From assembly GCA_037013685.1 (NCBI GenBank), contig CM072884.1:8246001-8310000 (forward strand): DNA of 64,000 nucleotides, written 5' to 3'. Of this stretch, positions 50,037 to 62,013 are shown one piece after another (within the stretch, counting starts at the first letter, position 1; each line of letters begins with the position of its first letter). Source of the stretch: Acridotheres tristis (taxonomy: Eukaryota > Chordata > Aves > Passeriformes > Sturnidae). Below the pieces are notes generated by a model. That model made no database searches and was not told the DNA's origin. It saw only the letters and a list, made by a program, of their open reading frames with translations. Made by a program: the position numbers and the translations under genes.

Positions 50037-53000
50037 CTATTTTTGCAGTTAACATTTAACTATTCTGCAGTTTCTCATGCAAACTACTTAGTCTGTGGTA
50101 TTAACTTGAGTGTCCTACTTCCATTATACTGTCTGTAGCATCTGGGAAATGACCTCTTATGTCGAGAAATAAATTTATTTAGAACTTTAATTTGCCTAAA
50201 TTATAAGGATAAAATGAACTATTTTATTTTAAAATTGCTTCAGTAAGATTTTACAGTAGAAATCAAAGTGGATGACATTGATTCATAAAAGTGTAAAAAT
50301 TTTGGATTAATTAAAATTTGGAACATTTGGTGCCTCAGAACTTTTGACCTTTAATACATTTTAATGGAATTGAATTGAATTTCAGTGTGCAGCATAGCAT
50401 ATGATAGATAGGCAGTGAAGCTGCTCTGAGATTATATTTCTGTAACACACTCCACAATTTCAAGAGGTCCCTTAAATGATTTTGAAGTACTTACTTGAAG
50501 AGAAGAAAGCATAATTTCTCCTATTTAGTCTATTTTTGTGAAAAAATATTTTATTGAAAAATTTTAGAAACATTATTTTTCACTTCTTATTTCTTGAATA
50601 ACAGAAAAAAAAGGTATTCTTTTTATGACTTAGTTATGTTGAGAGACAATAGCCCATTTCCCTTTGTGGACATTCCTGTACTATTTTTTAAAGCCCACCT
50701 GTGTATAGTCTCCTTTAAATATATTTGCTGATTATTTATTTTAAATCACTCTGTAGTTGACTCGTGAAACTTTATAAGTATTTCCTAACACCCAAAAAAA
50801 CCCATCTTTATCCTTTTTTATTCTTAACACTTTATTTTAGCTATGATCTAAGGACAATGGAAGAGTTAACACAACTCTCTACATGAACTGTACTAAAATT
50901 CTCCGGACTGCATTCCCTTTTTTAGTCTTATCTTAGATAGCCAGGCTTACCAATAATTCATCTCTGTCTGCCTCTTTGCTTGGAGATAGATGGAATCATG
51001 AGGCACAAGCATTTGAAGAGGAGCATGAGGACCACCCAGTACCTAGATAAGCAGATTATGGTGCTCCAATTCTTGACTTTCCTGCCAAGAGCATCATTAT
51101 TAACTTCAAACATCTAAACCCATGATTAAGAAGTCTCAAGAAATAGAAAAGAGCTGTTCCCTCTCATTCCTCTTAGGGTAATCCTTAAGCCTTGTACACA
51201 TATTCAGCTCCTCCATTTCCAGGCTCTTTCCCAACTCAGGCAAGACTGAAGCAGTCACTGCTCACCCCCAGGGCCCAGAGCTGTGACTGGGACACTTTTT
51301 GTTTCCCATTGCTGATGGAAGCCCAGGGCGTGGCTGCAATGTCACAGCTGCACTTGTTACCCATAGAGGAAAAATGTTTTGGGATGACAGCACTTTATGT
51401 GTTTCCTTTTTCTCTCCAAGGGATGCTTTCCTTTTGATTGCCTTTCCTCTCTTCCTGTGAATCTGGAATCCCACTGTCAGCCTACTTTCCCACATCAAGC
51501 AAAAGAAAAGGAGACAATTGCTCCATGCCCACCAAGGGAATAGCAGCTGGGGCTAGAGCAATGCTGCATTGCCTGGGCATGTGCTTGGGAGTATTTTTAT
51601 CCCTTCCCCTCATGCATTAGTTTCCCTTCTGCCTTTCCCTTGTGACCTCTTCTTTACCACATCATTTTCTGGTACCCCAGTTGTCATTTTTTAAGCTTTT
51701 TCAACTTTTCCAATCTATTGCATCTCTTCCGGTACCTTGTGTGTCACCAACCCATGTGAGCCTTGGGGCAGCCAGCATTCCCATGAAAACAAGCTGTGAT
51801 CAAGATTCTAGTCTATCCTTGAGTTCTAATTCTTGCCTCTTGAAAGCCTGTGGTCTTCTTGGGACTGTAACATCACAGTTACTGTATGGAGTTCTCCAAA
51901 GAACCTGTTGAATTTCAGCAAGATGGAACTTTTTTGTTGGAGGTGGAAGTATCAAAAAATCTGGCTACCACTGAAAAAAATTCAAGTCAGAACAAAGCAG
52001 GGGTTTAGGACTACTTGTACAGGCTGAGAAATGTTTTAGCCAAAATAAAAATATTTCCTTGTAATTTTAGTTTGGGGGTTTTTTTGTTTTTTTTTTTACA
52101 AAAGTCTTGATTCTCATATCATGAATTGACCATAAGTGGGTCATGGGGGGGTTATTTTGTTCACACCGATTCTGTAGATGATGATACCTGTCTCAAAGCT
52201 TCAAGAATGAGCCAGACATCATAACACATTGATGCCTTCTTGAGACAGTCTTTTATTTTCCCTTATTTTAATTATACACACATATTCTTCCAGAAAACAC
52301 ATATAGATTTAATTCTAATTGTTTAAATGGGTAATAAATATTTTTCTGATGTGCCATTTGTGCATCTTTAAAATGAACAGTTGCCTGATTCATCACTGTC
52401 CTACTTCAGGTCTGTCCTCGTGTGCAATTATTGTTTTATAATGATATGATGCTGGACTACTGATGTTATATGTCCCTGCTGTAATAGATGAAAGAAAAAT
52501 AAAATTCTTTATGGCAGTATAAGAATACTCAAGGAAATATTTATTTTTATGTGAGAGATTAATGAAGATACTACAATCAAGTCTAGATAACCTGTACTCA
52601 TTTTTTTAGAAACAGAACTCAGTTTCAACCAGGAGTTGCACATAAGAAAAATAGTGAAACAAAAAAATAAACATGAAGCTTGCTCCATATAGAGCATCTC
52701 CAGGGTAACATGAACTTTATGTTTCCTGAGCAATCTTTGGATATTTGTGTAAGACTACAAAATCATCAAATCACTCTTCCAAAAGTGGTAGTGGTTGATA
52801 AGGCTTCATTTTTTTCATTCGTTATTCCAAAACAGGAGAGCAAGCTCAAAGCAATTAACTGTTCTTACAAATGCTGAAGAAGAGTTTGTGACTAGTTTAT
52901 TTTCTAAATATTTGCTCAGTGGCCTCATCAGTGATGTGACTTACTTGGTTTTTTGCAAACATCCATTTAAACTGGACTTGTCCACAAACAATTAAGGAAT

Positions 53001-54008
53001 GCCTGTTCTTTGTATGATTACTCATATTTGCATGCTTGTGAGTAATAAATGACAGGTATTTCAACTGTTCTCAGTATCTTTAAAAGTTTGCAATCCAAAA
53101 AGGCACCAAAAGCCTATAGTATGTTAGCTCAGGGACTAGTTGCATGCTACCTAAGGAAACATTTTACAGATATGAATGAATATGGGTTTTACAACACACA
53201 TGCAGTCTCCAGAAAGGTATTGTCTGTATTTATAAGCAATACATTTATACAAATCATTATTTTTATCATGATTCTTAGATAATAAAGTGTACATGAGGTC
53301 ATTTATTTGCCATCAGTAGTTTTACTTGGTGCTGTGATACATGATATTTCGTGTCTATGGTTCGAACTGACTAAGGCAAAATGCTTTTTATCCTTTGTAA
53401 CACGTTTTTTGTCCTGCAGAGTCTTTGGTGAGTCAGTCTCTTTTTACTCAAGGCTGAGTATGATACAAAATAAAAATAAAACTGCATACTTGGGTGGAGA
53501 TAGGCAGTGAGCAATCAGAACATACTGAAAGTCTATATTTGAGTAATAAGTGTGAAAAAGACATGAATCATAAAAATTAAATCCTGGGTATGCTGTCTAG
53601 TAAATCTTAGTGTGAAACATTTGCCTGTGATGACTTGGGCTGAAGACTGTACTGTTACAATTACATTTATTTGCTATTCTTTTACATGTGTAAAAGAATT
53701 CGTGTCAGTTTGCTAATCTCAATTATATTGCCTTTCATCAAGGTTTTTACATGTTTTAGCCTGCCCAATGGGCTCAAAGGGAAATTACCCCCGTGGAATG
53801 TTTCCTCTGATCCACTGTCCAGAAAACGGACTTGCTTTTCTTCCCTCCATTTTTATTAGTATTTTCTTCTTTAAAAAAAGGCTTTGCTGAAAGGATCTAC
53901 ATTGTGGAGGTCTCACACTCTTTCTTCCCTTCATCCCTGCTCTCCCAGAACAAATTTTGGTTCTCCTACAGTACACAGAGAGATCCCTTCATATTTTGGC
54001 ACTTCTTT
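50037..54008. other. Non-coding, no gene recognised
   Basis: AT-rich except 51.0-51.95 kb, which is closer to balanced and has several short overlapping frames of no recognisable kind. At 52076-52099 there is another GGGTTTTTTTGTTTT-type run. No repeat family identified. Confidence 0.55.
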
Positions 54009-54068
54009 GGGTATGTTTGTACCCAACATGGTTGGGTATAAACTATGGTTTTTACCCAACCATGGGTA
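54009..54068 (+). repeat. Nested inverted repeats of TACCCAAC
   Basis: Within 60 bp the word TACCCAAC or part of it occurs in both orientations. GGGTA (54009-54013) pairs with TACCC (54020-54024). TACCCAAC (54020-54027) pairs with GTTGGGTA (54031-54038). That arm pairs again with TACCCAACC (54053-54061). A final ATGGGTA (54062-54068) can pair with the preceding TACCCA part. The segment can therefore form alternative hairpins. TACATGTG words follow at about 54067 and 54080. No known element matches. Confidence 0.8.
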
Positions 54069-57000
54069 CATGTGAGGATACATGTGGGGATTCTTTAGAG
54101 TCAATGAGAAAGAAATGTCTCCCAAATTCTGACCCTTCTTTTTTCTGTGCAAATTAGAGCAGAGGAGGCTTTGAGAATTTACTTAAATCCTTAGTCGTGG
54201 AACCTTTTATCCTCAGAGAGATTTCAGCAACAGAAACACAACACACTACAGAAAAAGCAGGGTATTTAATGAGAAACAGATGGGGCCTGTGTATTGCTAA
54301 TGGAGAAAGACTACTGTTTTGTGTAAAGAGAAACCAACACATAACATGAGGAGTAGGTTACAGGACATTGTAACAAGATGTTAATTTTATGCTTGGTGTT
54401 TAAGATATTACTTAAAATGAGTTTTTAACTTACTCTGTCCAATATACAGTCTCTGTGTAGGTCTTCCTTAAAAAAACAAACTTCCAAAAATCAAAGAAAC
54501 TAATAAATATATATTCTAATTATTTTTGCTGTTTCTAGTCCTTTCAATAAAGTTTTACAAATATAACCTTTTTCTTTCTTAACACCAGTTGTGCCTTTCC
54601 AACAGTATCCAAAGACAATATTTTTCTCACAATCAGTTTCTGGTTTCTTTAACATATGTTGGTGTGATTTGTTAATGCTCAGGTACCAATAAAGTTTTAT
54701 TTTTTTGTTTTCCATTTGTGTGTGTGTTCAGCAACATAAGAATTTAACTACTTGTTTCATTGAAAATAAACTCTCACTGACTTAGCTTTTCTTTTTTCTC
54801 TGAGATCACTGGGAATATAACAGTTTTACATGCCAGCTTCTGATGGGTTTATATCCAATATTTCATTTAAAAATCACATGGCTCTGAATAGCAGTGTTTG
54901 TTTTTTTAGCGAAGCCTGCTTAGTTTCATATAACACTACGACATTAATGTCTTCTTTTTAATGACTGTAAACATTTTAGTTTGCATTTTATATGCAGCAC
55001 CTTTAAGCTTTAATTGGACATCTGATAGTCTGTGTACATAAGCACCTCCCAGATAATGTGGAAATTGTAGACTGAGAAGCAATGATGCTATTGTGCTGGG
55101 GGATGCAGACTTGAGCCTGTTCTGTCAGATTGTCTCCCAGGGGTGTCTGCTGTATTTCAGAAACCCTTTTCATATGAACTGTTAGAAAAATATGAAAATG
55201 ATGAGGCAGGTGCCAAAGCAAATCTTTGACATGCATTTTATCCCACTCAGATGAGAAAGTTCCAACCTCTTCTGTTTTAATCTTAAATATTAAAATCTCA
55301 AACTGTGAGTCAGGTGAGGTTAGATCTGTGAATTTTGATGTAAATTCAATATATCATCATATTGTGTAAAGTACTGTCTATCATCCTGTTGCTGTGGGTG
55401 CCTTGGTCTATACCATATTTACTTTTGAGAGATTCATCCTGTATCTAGAGAACAGCAAATGAAATTGATTTGTTTCCTGACACATTCTTTGAGATGTTCT
55501 CCCTCTATTCCTCTGCAGCTGCAGCACCTTCTGCTCTGTGAAAATGCGTTCCATCAGAATGAACCAATTTTCCTTTTCTAACTTATTGTCACTTTTAAAT
55601 TTAACTATAGGAATCATCAATGGTCACCTAGTAGTACTTCCTCAAAAAGCAATTTGAAGAGTTAGTTTATCCTGGAATTCAGCCTCCTTTTGTGAAAGTA
55701 TTTTATCAAAAGCATTTTGTTTCTGAAGTGGCTCCAGCCCAAGAAATATCATAAAGCAACCTCACAGGAACTGGAGTGTCTAAAGACATTAATTGATCCA
55801 TTTTCTTCATGTCACTGCCAGGTGCTACAAATAATTCTGTGCTCGTTGTCTTTACTTCCTGGATTAATTCAATGATAGCCAAAATGTGTGTAAGAATTTG
55901 CAAAAGCCACACAGAAAATTAGTAGCCTTACAGATTCTTGTCATGAGATTCTTGCTCATGAGAACATGGTGTTGCTAAAAAGAAAATGATAAATTGATGT
56001 GTCAGTATAGAGTGCAAAGTCTATATATGGGTATCCCTCATACGTGTTCTTGGCTCTCGATGTATTTCATGATGATTACTGACAGTGTTGCCATATGTTA
56101 TGAGCAGCTAGGGAAATAGGGGCAATCCATAAATATCTGGGCATATGTGGGCTTTTGAGGACATTGCAGCAGAGGTAGAAAGCAAATGTAACTCTGGATC
56201 AGCACAAGCATTTCTTTATTGATAAAACTTGCTTCTGGTGATAGTTCTACATAATTGTGTTTATATCTACACCAGCATGTTGTCTCCTACTGTGCAAGAA
56301 TGCTTTCCAGTACCTAGTTCTAACAATGATAGCAACTCACAAGGAACAAATAAGCAAGAAAATAAAAATTTAAGTTATGGTTTCAGGACTTAAGCAGCTT
56401 TGCAAAATCTTAGCAGCTTTCTCAGCTGGAGGAAAATGTGTTTTCTCTGGGTTACAGAAGAATCAAATGATTTAACATTTTGTTTGGAGTCCAAGAGACC
56501 AGATGTATAAGTCAATTAAGGTAGTAACTAAATAAGGATGGTGTTTCTGTAATGGCTGGATTTAGCCTTGCTATCCAAAGCTTCTCAGCAGAGAGTTTCT
56601 GCTGCAGGAGCCAGTAAGGAGAGCCTAGGGAAATTAAGCTCATTAGGGTAAAGGTTTCCTTTGGACAACTCAATGTGCAACAACATTTATTTACATCATA
56701 TCTTTGCTATGGGCCTGGGGTCCTCAATGAAACAGAAAATGTCCTCAGAGCCAAGAACATATTCAGGAATACATAAATCCAAAGCAGCCAGGAAAAGCAT
56801 TCTCAGACACAGGGAAAACATGCAATAAAGTGTATTTCTTAGGGAACAACTGAATGCTTACAGTCAGATCAATCTCATTGACATGTGACCCTGAAGAATG
56901 CAGTCACACAATAGTGCACTGAAAGCACCTTAGAAAAATCAGTCTCTGTGCTCTTATAAAAAGTCCTGTTTTTCATTTAAGTGATATTACTCACTAAGCA

Positions 57001-58468
57001 AGAATAAGTTATTACCAAACAATAAATCAGGCTTAAGATTATACACCGCAGTCTTCATCACTTACATAGAGAAGTAAATATTTTAAAAAGTAGATTCTGA
57101 TGGTAAGTATTCTGCCAAGTAGAACCTGCTCAATGGTTGAGTAATTAATTACCAACAGGAACGAATTCTTTTGTGACAGAGCCGGAAAACAAATTTATGG
57201 TACTTGTAAAGCATGCACAGCAGCATATATGTCTCTCACATATTCCAGAAGCATTTACTCAGTACTTGGATAATTGTTACTTTCTCCAGAGAAAAAGCGT
57301 AAGCTATAAACTCAGTATGACAAAATCAGGCTCTGGAATAAAAAGCAGCAGAAAACAGCTTCTTATTAGTTGGTGAGAGGAGATTTGAAAATTTATATTT
57401 CCAAACATGCTATAGTAACAGTTAGGATTAAACCTCTCTATTTTAGCAAGAGTAAGACAAATATCAATAAAGTAATAATATATCTGCATGAAATTTTGAG
57501 ATGTGATATCAGATGTGATACATGCATCTGTTTTTCTCAGCAGCTTTCATAGTATAACAGATTTTTTTTTCTATTGCTTTCAACTGAGATTCAGCAGAGA
57601 AGTGTTAGAGCTGCTTTAAGCATAGCTTGTTAAAACAACTTTGGTTCTATTTAGCAAAAAACACCTCCTTAAACTCTCCAGTTTAGCCCGTCTGAGCCCA
57701 GCTTTGCCTGATGTGACCCTTAATTCTACCATTTACTTTGAGTGAAATAGGTAGTCACTGGAGAATTTTGATCTTGAAGACAAGTAGAGCCCAAAAGCCC
57801 AAATCTCTTATATTTATACACACAGCACCAGCCTGGCAGTGTGCTCCTGATTATTTGTCGAGCTCTTGGAAAATATGTTGTATTCTTACAGGTATGGTAT
57901 TTTAAATCCAAATGTCAGTGCCGTGCAGCTGAGTTACACCTATTTCAGAAGGTTAGCATTTGGAGAAAAACTATAAATTACTAAAGAACACACCAAAGCT
58001 GCCAAGTACATTGAATGTGATTTCACATTCATACAACTCATTTTCTGCTCTGTGAATATTCATAAAGACGTGTTCAAGCTCTTTGCTTGCCACTGTGTGT
58101 TACTACCATACTTCAGCACAGCAGTTACAGACTCAGGCTGCGGTCCTGAAGAGGGGGAGTGTTAATAAAATAAGTTTTAATTAGATTATGTTAAAATGTA
58201 TTCTTTTCTCAATCCTTTTTGTCAGTGCAAGTGCCTGAAAAAAATTTCTGTGGCTCATTCTATACTATTTCTCCAACTTTTTGCACTTCTTCAATCCTTC
58301 CCTAGCTTGTGCTCCAGCATCTGAAAGAAGCCTACAGTGTTTTTACCCATTCAGAAAAATGCAAATACCTAATAGTAACAGTTCACTTGTGCAGTCAAAT
58401 TATCCCTGCACCCTCACACAGCACATTCTTATGAAATAATTGCCAAGCTCAGAGAAAGAATCACATTT
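54069..58468. other. No gene recognised; possible decayed minus-strand frames at 55.0-55.9 kb
   Basis: Three minus-strand frames follow one another: 55706-55912 (68 codons), 55408-55620 (70 codons) and 55003-55236 (77 codons). The first includes KKMDQLMSLDTPVPVRLL and the second LEKENWFILMERIFTEQKV, which look somewhat protein-like. Stops and AT-rich gaps separate them and no family is recognised. They may be remnants of an old coding or transposon sequence, or chance. The rest of the block is unremarkable AT-rich DNA. Confidence 0.4.
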
Positions 58469-58523
58469 TCATAGAATAATAGAAATATTTAGGTTGGAAA
58501 GGACCTTGAAGATCATTGAGTCT
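58469..58523 (-). mobile_element. CR1-type 3' terminal stub
   Basis: In plus-strand view TCATAGAATAATAG, then 'TTTAGGTTGGAAAGGACCTT' and GAAGATCATTGAGTC form the reverse complement of the 3' terminus shared by avian CR1 elements. Only about 55 bp are recognisable, so it is a severely 5'-truncated or decayed copy. Mobilised sequences that borrowed a CR1 tail would look the same. Confidence 0.75.
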
Positions 58524-61349
58524 ATTTTGTGTATTTAGTTCACAATTTCCATATTTTCATACAGTAACAGAATCAGTAGCTTCCAGAGCTAGGTGGCCAC
58601 AAGCACGTGCTGAAATATATGGCTATGGGAGATTTTATCTTCCAGACTACACCTGCTCCAGTTATTCAAAGGAAACACACTTGTGTCCTTACTAGCACAA
58701 AAAAATAGTTATTTTATTCAAAAGGAATAAGGCCAGTTTTGCTTAATTAAAACCACTCATTTTCATGTGGGATGGCATCATGGAAAAATATCAAGATCCC
58801 GGTGCTGAAAGTTCTAAAAAAGTTATTAGTTCTTGGAGAAAAAGGCACTAAAAGGGAACAGTTTTTCAATTTTGCCAGGCTGCAACTTTGGTTGTTATCA
58901 ATAGTATTCATAGTTTCTGACAACTAACAGATTCATTTGAGGGTTAGAAAGTGCAGAGATGAGACTGAAAGGAGAATTATTAACTACTTAAAGAATATTT
59001 TTTAAGAACTCTAAGATTTTTGGGATAATGTGCTATAGAATGTAAGGCACTTTTATTTCAATGATACCATTTCATTACTTTGAGAAACTTTGTTTTCATT
59101 TTTGCCCTCAGCCTCAGTAGTTTAGGTTGATAGTAAAATGCATATATAAAAGTCAAAAAAGTTTTTAATTCTCAAACAGCAAGTAAGAAAGCATTTCACC
59201 TAGGACCTTAGCCATTCCAGCTACATAACCATGAGCTGCAATTATTATTCTGGTGAGCTGAAGTCAACTTACAGGTGCAAAGAAATTTTTTTTTATTTGC
59301 CAAAAGTGCATGCATAGGTTATAAATTTGAATTCCAGAAGGATGATCAAAATGTAGTAAAGCTCCATTTGTGCCTTAATTCTTTATAATGTTGTTATTCA
59401 TGTGTAGTATAAAGTTACAGTGTAAATCTCACTTTGTACAGAATACTTATTTAGACAGTTGCATTTTAATACCTGAGAGAAAACCCCTTCCAGGTTCCTG
59501 CTGCAGGAAACAGCTCACTGGAAATGCCAGTAATTTATTTAATAGGATGAGTATCAGAAGGTATTGGTCTTAAACCAGTACTTGCCCTTTTTAAATGGGT
59601 TGTATATGCAACAGGATTCACGTGATCATCAAACCGAAAGGAGAGGTGGTGGAGAAAGGAGTGGTTCAGGAATTTTCAGACTTTGGGGTAGTCAGCTGTG
59701 TATAAGGCTTCTGGGTTCTAAACGAGTGGAGGGTTTGTGCACACTTTATGAATGAGAATGAAAGATTGCTGTCAAATTGGCCAAGTGTTTTCATTCACAG
59801 CTGTGAATTATCTCCAGTCCATCTATGGAGAGAAATAAGCGTAAGAATACCCTCAGTCTGAAGTAATAAACCCCTACTTGTCACACTCAAGACTTGCATC
59901 TGATTTCAATGACTATAATATATATCATCACAGATCTTTAAATTACTTTTACTGTCAAGAATTCCACAGGAAGATGTGTTGTCAGGTGCCTTTTAAAGTA
60001 AGGAGAGTGGCTGTCTATCAGAAGCAGAACCATTTCTGGGCTAAGGCTACTGCATAAGAGATGACAAATGGCACAGTAGATGAAGAGTACTCCAAGCTAC
60101 AGAGTAAAAAGAAACCCCTTCCTCAGCTGGCAGGAATAAATTTAATGATGAGATTGATTTATACAAGCTGTGGAGCTGCCTCATTGTGTGGGAAGGGTGG
60201 CAACAGAGACACCAGCTCATCAGCAGTCTGGTCTTGCAGAATCAAAGACTTTAGAATGATGTGGGTACTAAAGGTAAGAGAGAGGGATATCTTACTTTTG
60301 TTATGAAAGTACCATCTGTTGTTTTTTGGCTTTCACTATTAATTCAAGTTGAGCTTGGTTTGGTCTTGAGCAGGTTTTTAGGTTTTTTTTAAGTAACCCA
60401 CTGTAACCCAAGTGGTGATTGTTAGCTGGTGGATATTTGTAATCCAGTCTGGAGAGATTATTGCTGACCTGTACTGGGAAACAGATGAAACAATCTGAGA
60501 AGGAGGAAATCTTAGTGTGTGGCCAGGGACAAGGAGATGAAAACACTGAAGTGGGAACAGGTTGCCCAGATAACTTTCTCTGAGGAAATAATAGCGTTGT
60601 TTTAACCTAGAGTTGGCAGCTTAAATTGTCATGGGTAGACAAAGTTAAAATAACTTCTTTTTTTTTTATTTGTTGTTGGTCTTTAATCGTTTCCTCTGTG
60701 TTCAAACTTCTGTGGTTAAAGCTTACCTTGTGGACTGCTTTTAGTTGGTTGCTTGGTTGTTTTGGGATTTTTTTACTGTTGTCTTACTTTGGTTGTGGAG
60801 CTCTAGGTGTGGTGAGGCTTAACACAGCACATGGCATATATCTAGTTGTGATCTTGTCAACCTAGAGCCAAAATTCTTGTTGTTACTGAGTCCAGAATAT
60901 CAAAGTCAGTCTTTTCAAAGCTCTCCCACTGAGCTTTACAAAAATGGTACCTAATAGACTTTGAGGCTTGTTGGTATCATTGAAGTGATTAAGATTGCTG
61001 AAAAGAAAAACAACCCTTTTGATTAAAAGAGATTGAGGTGCATTTGATGATTATAACATCTAACAGATAAAACTGGGGCCCTGTCAGCTAAATAAGTTTT
61101 ATACAGTTCAGTGAGGAACAGTCAAAGTTGTATCTTGCCTTTAATCTTAGGGTGGGTAAATCATAATTGCATTTTACTTCATTGTCTGCAGTGTCCTCCT
61201 AGTAATTTTCTACACGCTATATAAATGCTACAAATAGTTGTACTGGAAGTTCTTAAAGGATAATGCACGATGTATTAGGTTGCTCATGTTGTGAAGCAAT
61301 CCCTGCTGTACTGGAAAATCCTCCATTATCCTTCCTATGAAAACATTTA
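58524..61349. other. No gene recognised
   Basis: AT-rich unique DNA. T-rich and GT-rich patches occur near 60655-60780. Apart from the tentative frame at 60061-60273, I found no frame with splice-like borders. Confidence 0.5.
60061..60273 (+). other. Very tentative first exon
   Basis: An ATG (GAGATGA, G at -3) opens 71 codons that end exactly at CTAAAG|GTAAGAG, a fair donor in phase 0. The N-terminus reads MTNGTVDEEYSKLQSKKKPL, then a cysteine-containing middle. There is no signal peptide and no recognised domain. Random frames of this length with a donor at the end are not rare, so this needs transcript evidence. Confidence 0.13.
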
Positions 61350-61513
61350 TAAAAGTTCAAGGGAATGGTTCCACAAAACTGCTGGTTTTTCAGCTTTGCT
61401 GTTTTCCAGCTGAAAGTAACACGTTTGCAGGTGATTGGTTTGGGTGTGAAATTTGATGTGAAGATGTTTAAGGATCTCTTTGGCAATTTCCTCTTCTAAC
61501 AGCAATTTAGGAT

Positions 61514-61521
61514 TACCTACC
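61514..61521 (-). repeat. GGTA tandem duplication causing a frameshift
   Basis: On the minus strand TCA-GGTA-GGTA-ATCC: removing one GGTA would join two protein-like frames on either side without a stop. This is direct evidence of a small disabling insertion, provided the frames were once coding. Confidence 0.5.
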
Positions 61522-61780
61522 TGATGGCATATTCCATTTTGTATTGTTTGGTTTGTTTGTCATGTCAAAATCTGCTGTCTCAAAAAGCATCTCCAAATAG
61601 TCATCAGAGTTTTTTGAAGTATGAAATTGACCCTCCTCCTTCTGAGAGGCACTTGCTCATGACTAAACTTTCAGCCTTCATCACTTTTTGCTTTTGATGA
61701 TGCTGAATTCATGCAGTCTTATGTTTGAAATCCATATTGTTGTGCAAGTCATGTGGTAGAGTGACCACCTGTCTTAATGA

Positions 61781-61795
61781 TTTTTTTTTTTTTTT
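61781..61795 (+). repeat. T15 homopolymer
   Basis: Fifteen uninterrupted T on plus (A15 on minus), inside the decayed coding sequence, at a point where the protein-like frame changes. Homopolymer length drift is a common cause of frame loss, and also of sequencing or assembly error, so the shift here should be checked in reads. Confidence 0.9.
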
Positions 61796-62013
61796 CCCTT
61801 TGTGCTGTTGTCATCTTTTTGCATGCAATGATGTCTTTGCATGCACATGTTTAGCTAAGGGTTTGGACACTGGAAGTCAAAATTACAGCTCTTACGTAAC
61901 ACTTCTTTCCATCTTGCAAAGCAAATCACAGTATATCTACAAGGAACAGTGCCCTTTAATTCTGACATACCTTCAGCACTGTCAGAACCTTCTCCCTGGC
62001 TATCTCTAAATCT

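Larger units (their letters stand above)
61350..62013 (-). pseudogene. Decayed coding sequence with frameshifts, family unknown
   Basis: On the minus strand a chain of protein-like frames covers about 660 bp. (1) 61858-62013: 52 codons, including DSQGEGSDSAEGMSELKGTV, to a TAG; the same frame continues after the stop into STKGKKKK. (2) A 15-A homopolymer (T15 at 61781-61795 on plus), where the frame shifts. (3) From 61780: SLRQVVTLPHDLHNNMDFKH, a TGA, then QKQKVMKAESLVMSKCLSEG. (4) 61516-61656: SKNSDDYLEMLFETADFDMT to NMPSG. (5) 61350-61517: NPKLLLEEEIAKEILKHLHI onward to a TAA. Between 4 and 5 the bases GGTAGGTA (61514-61521) are a 4-bp tandem duplication that explains the shift. Acidic, lysine-rich and helical text suggests a nuclear or cytoskeletal type protein, but no family is recognised. 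No poly-A tail is clear, so a processed copy is not proven. Confidence 0.45.

Noticed and set aside
53355..53375. GGTTCGAAC, resembling the T-arm of a tRNA
   Set aside because: No matching A-box, acceptor stem or cloverleaf in the flanking bases.
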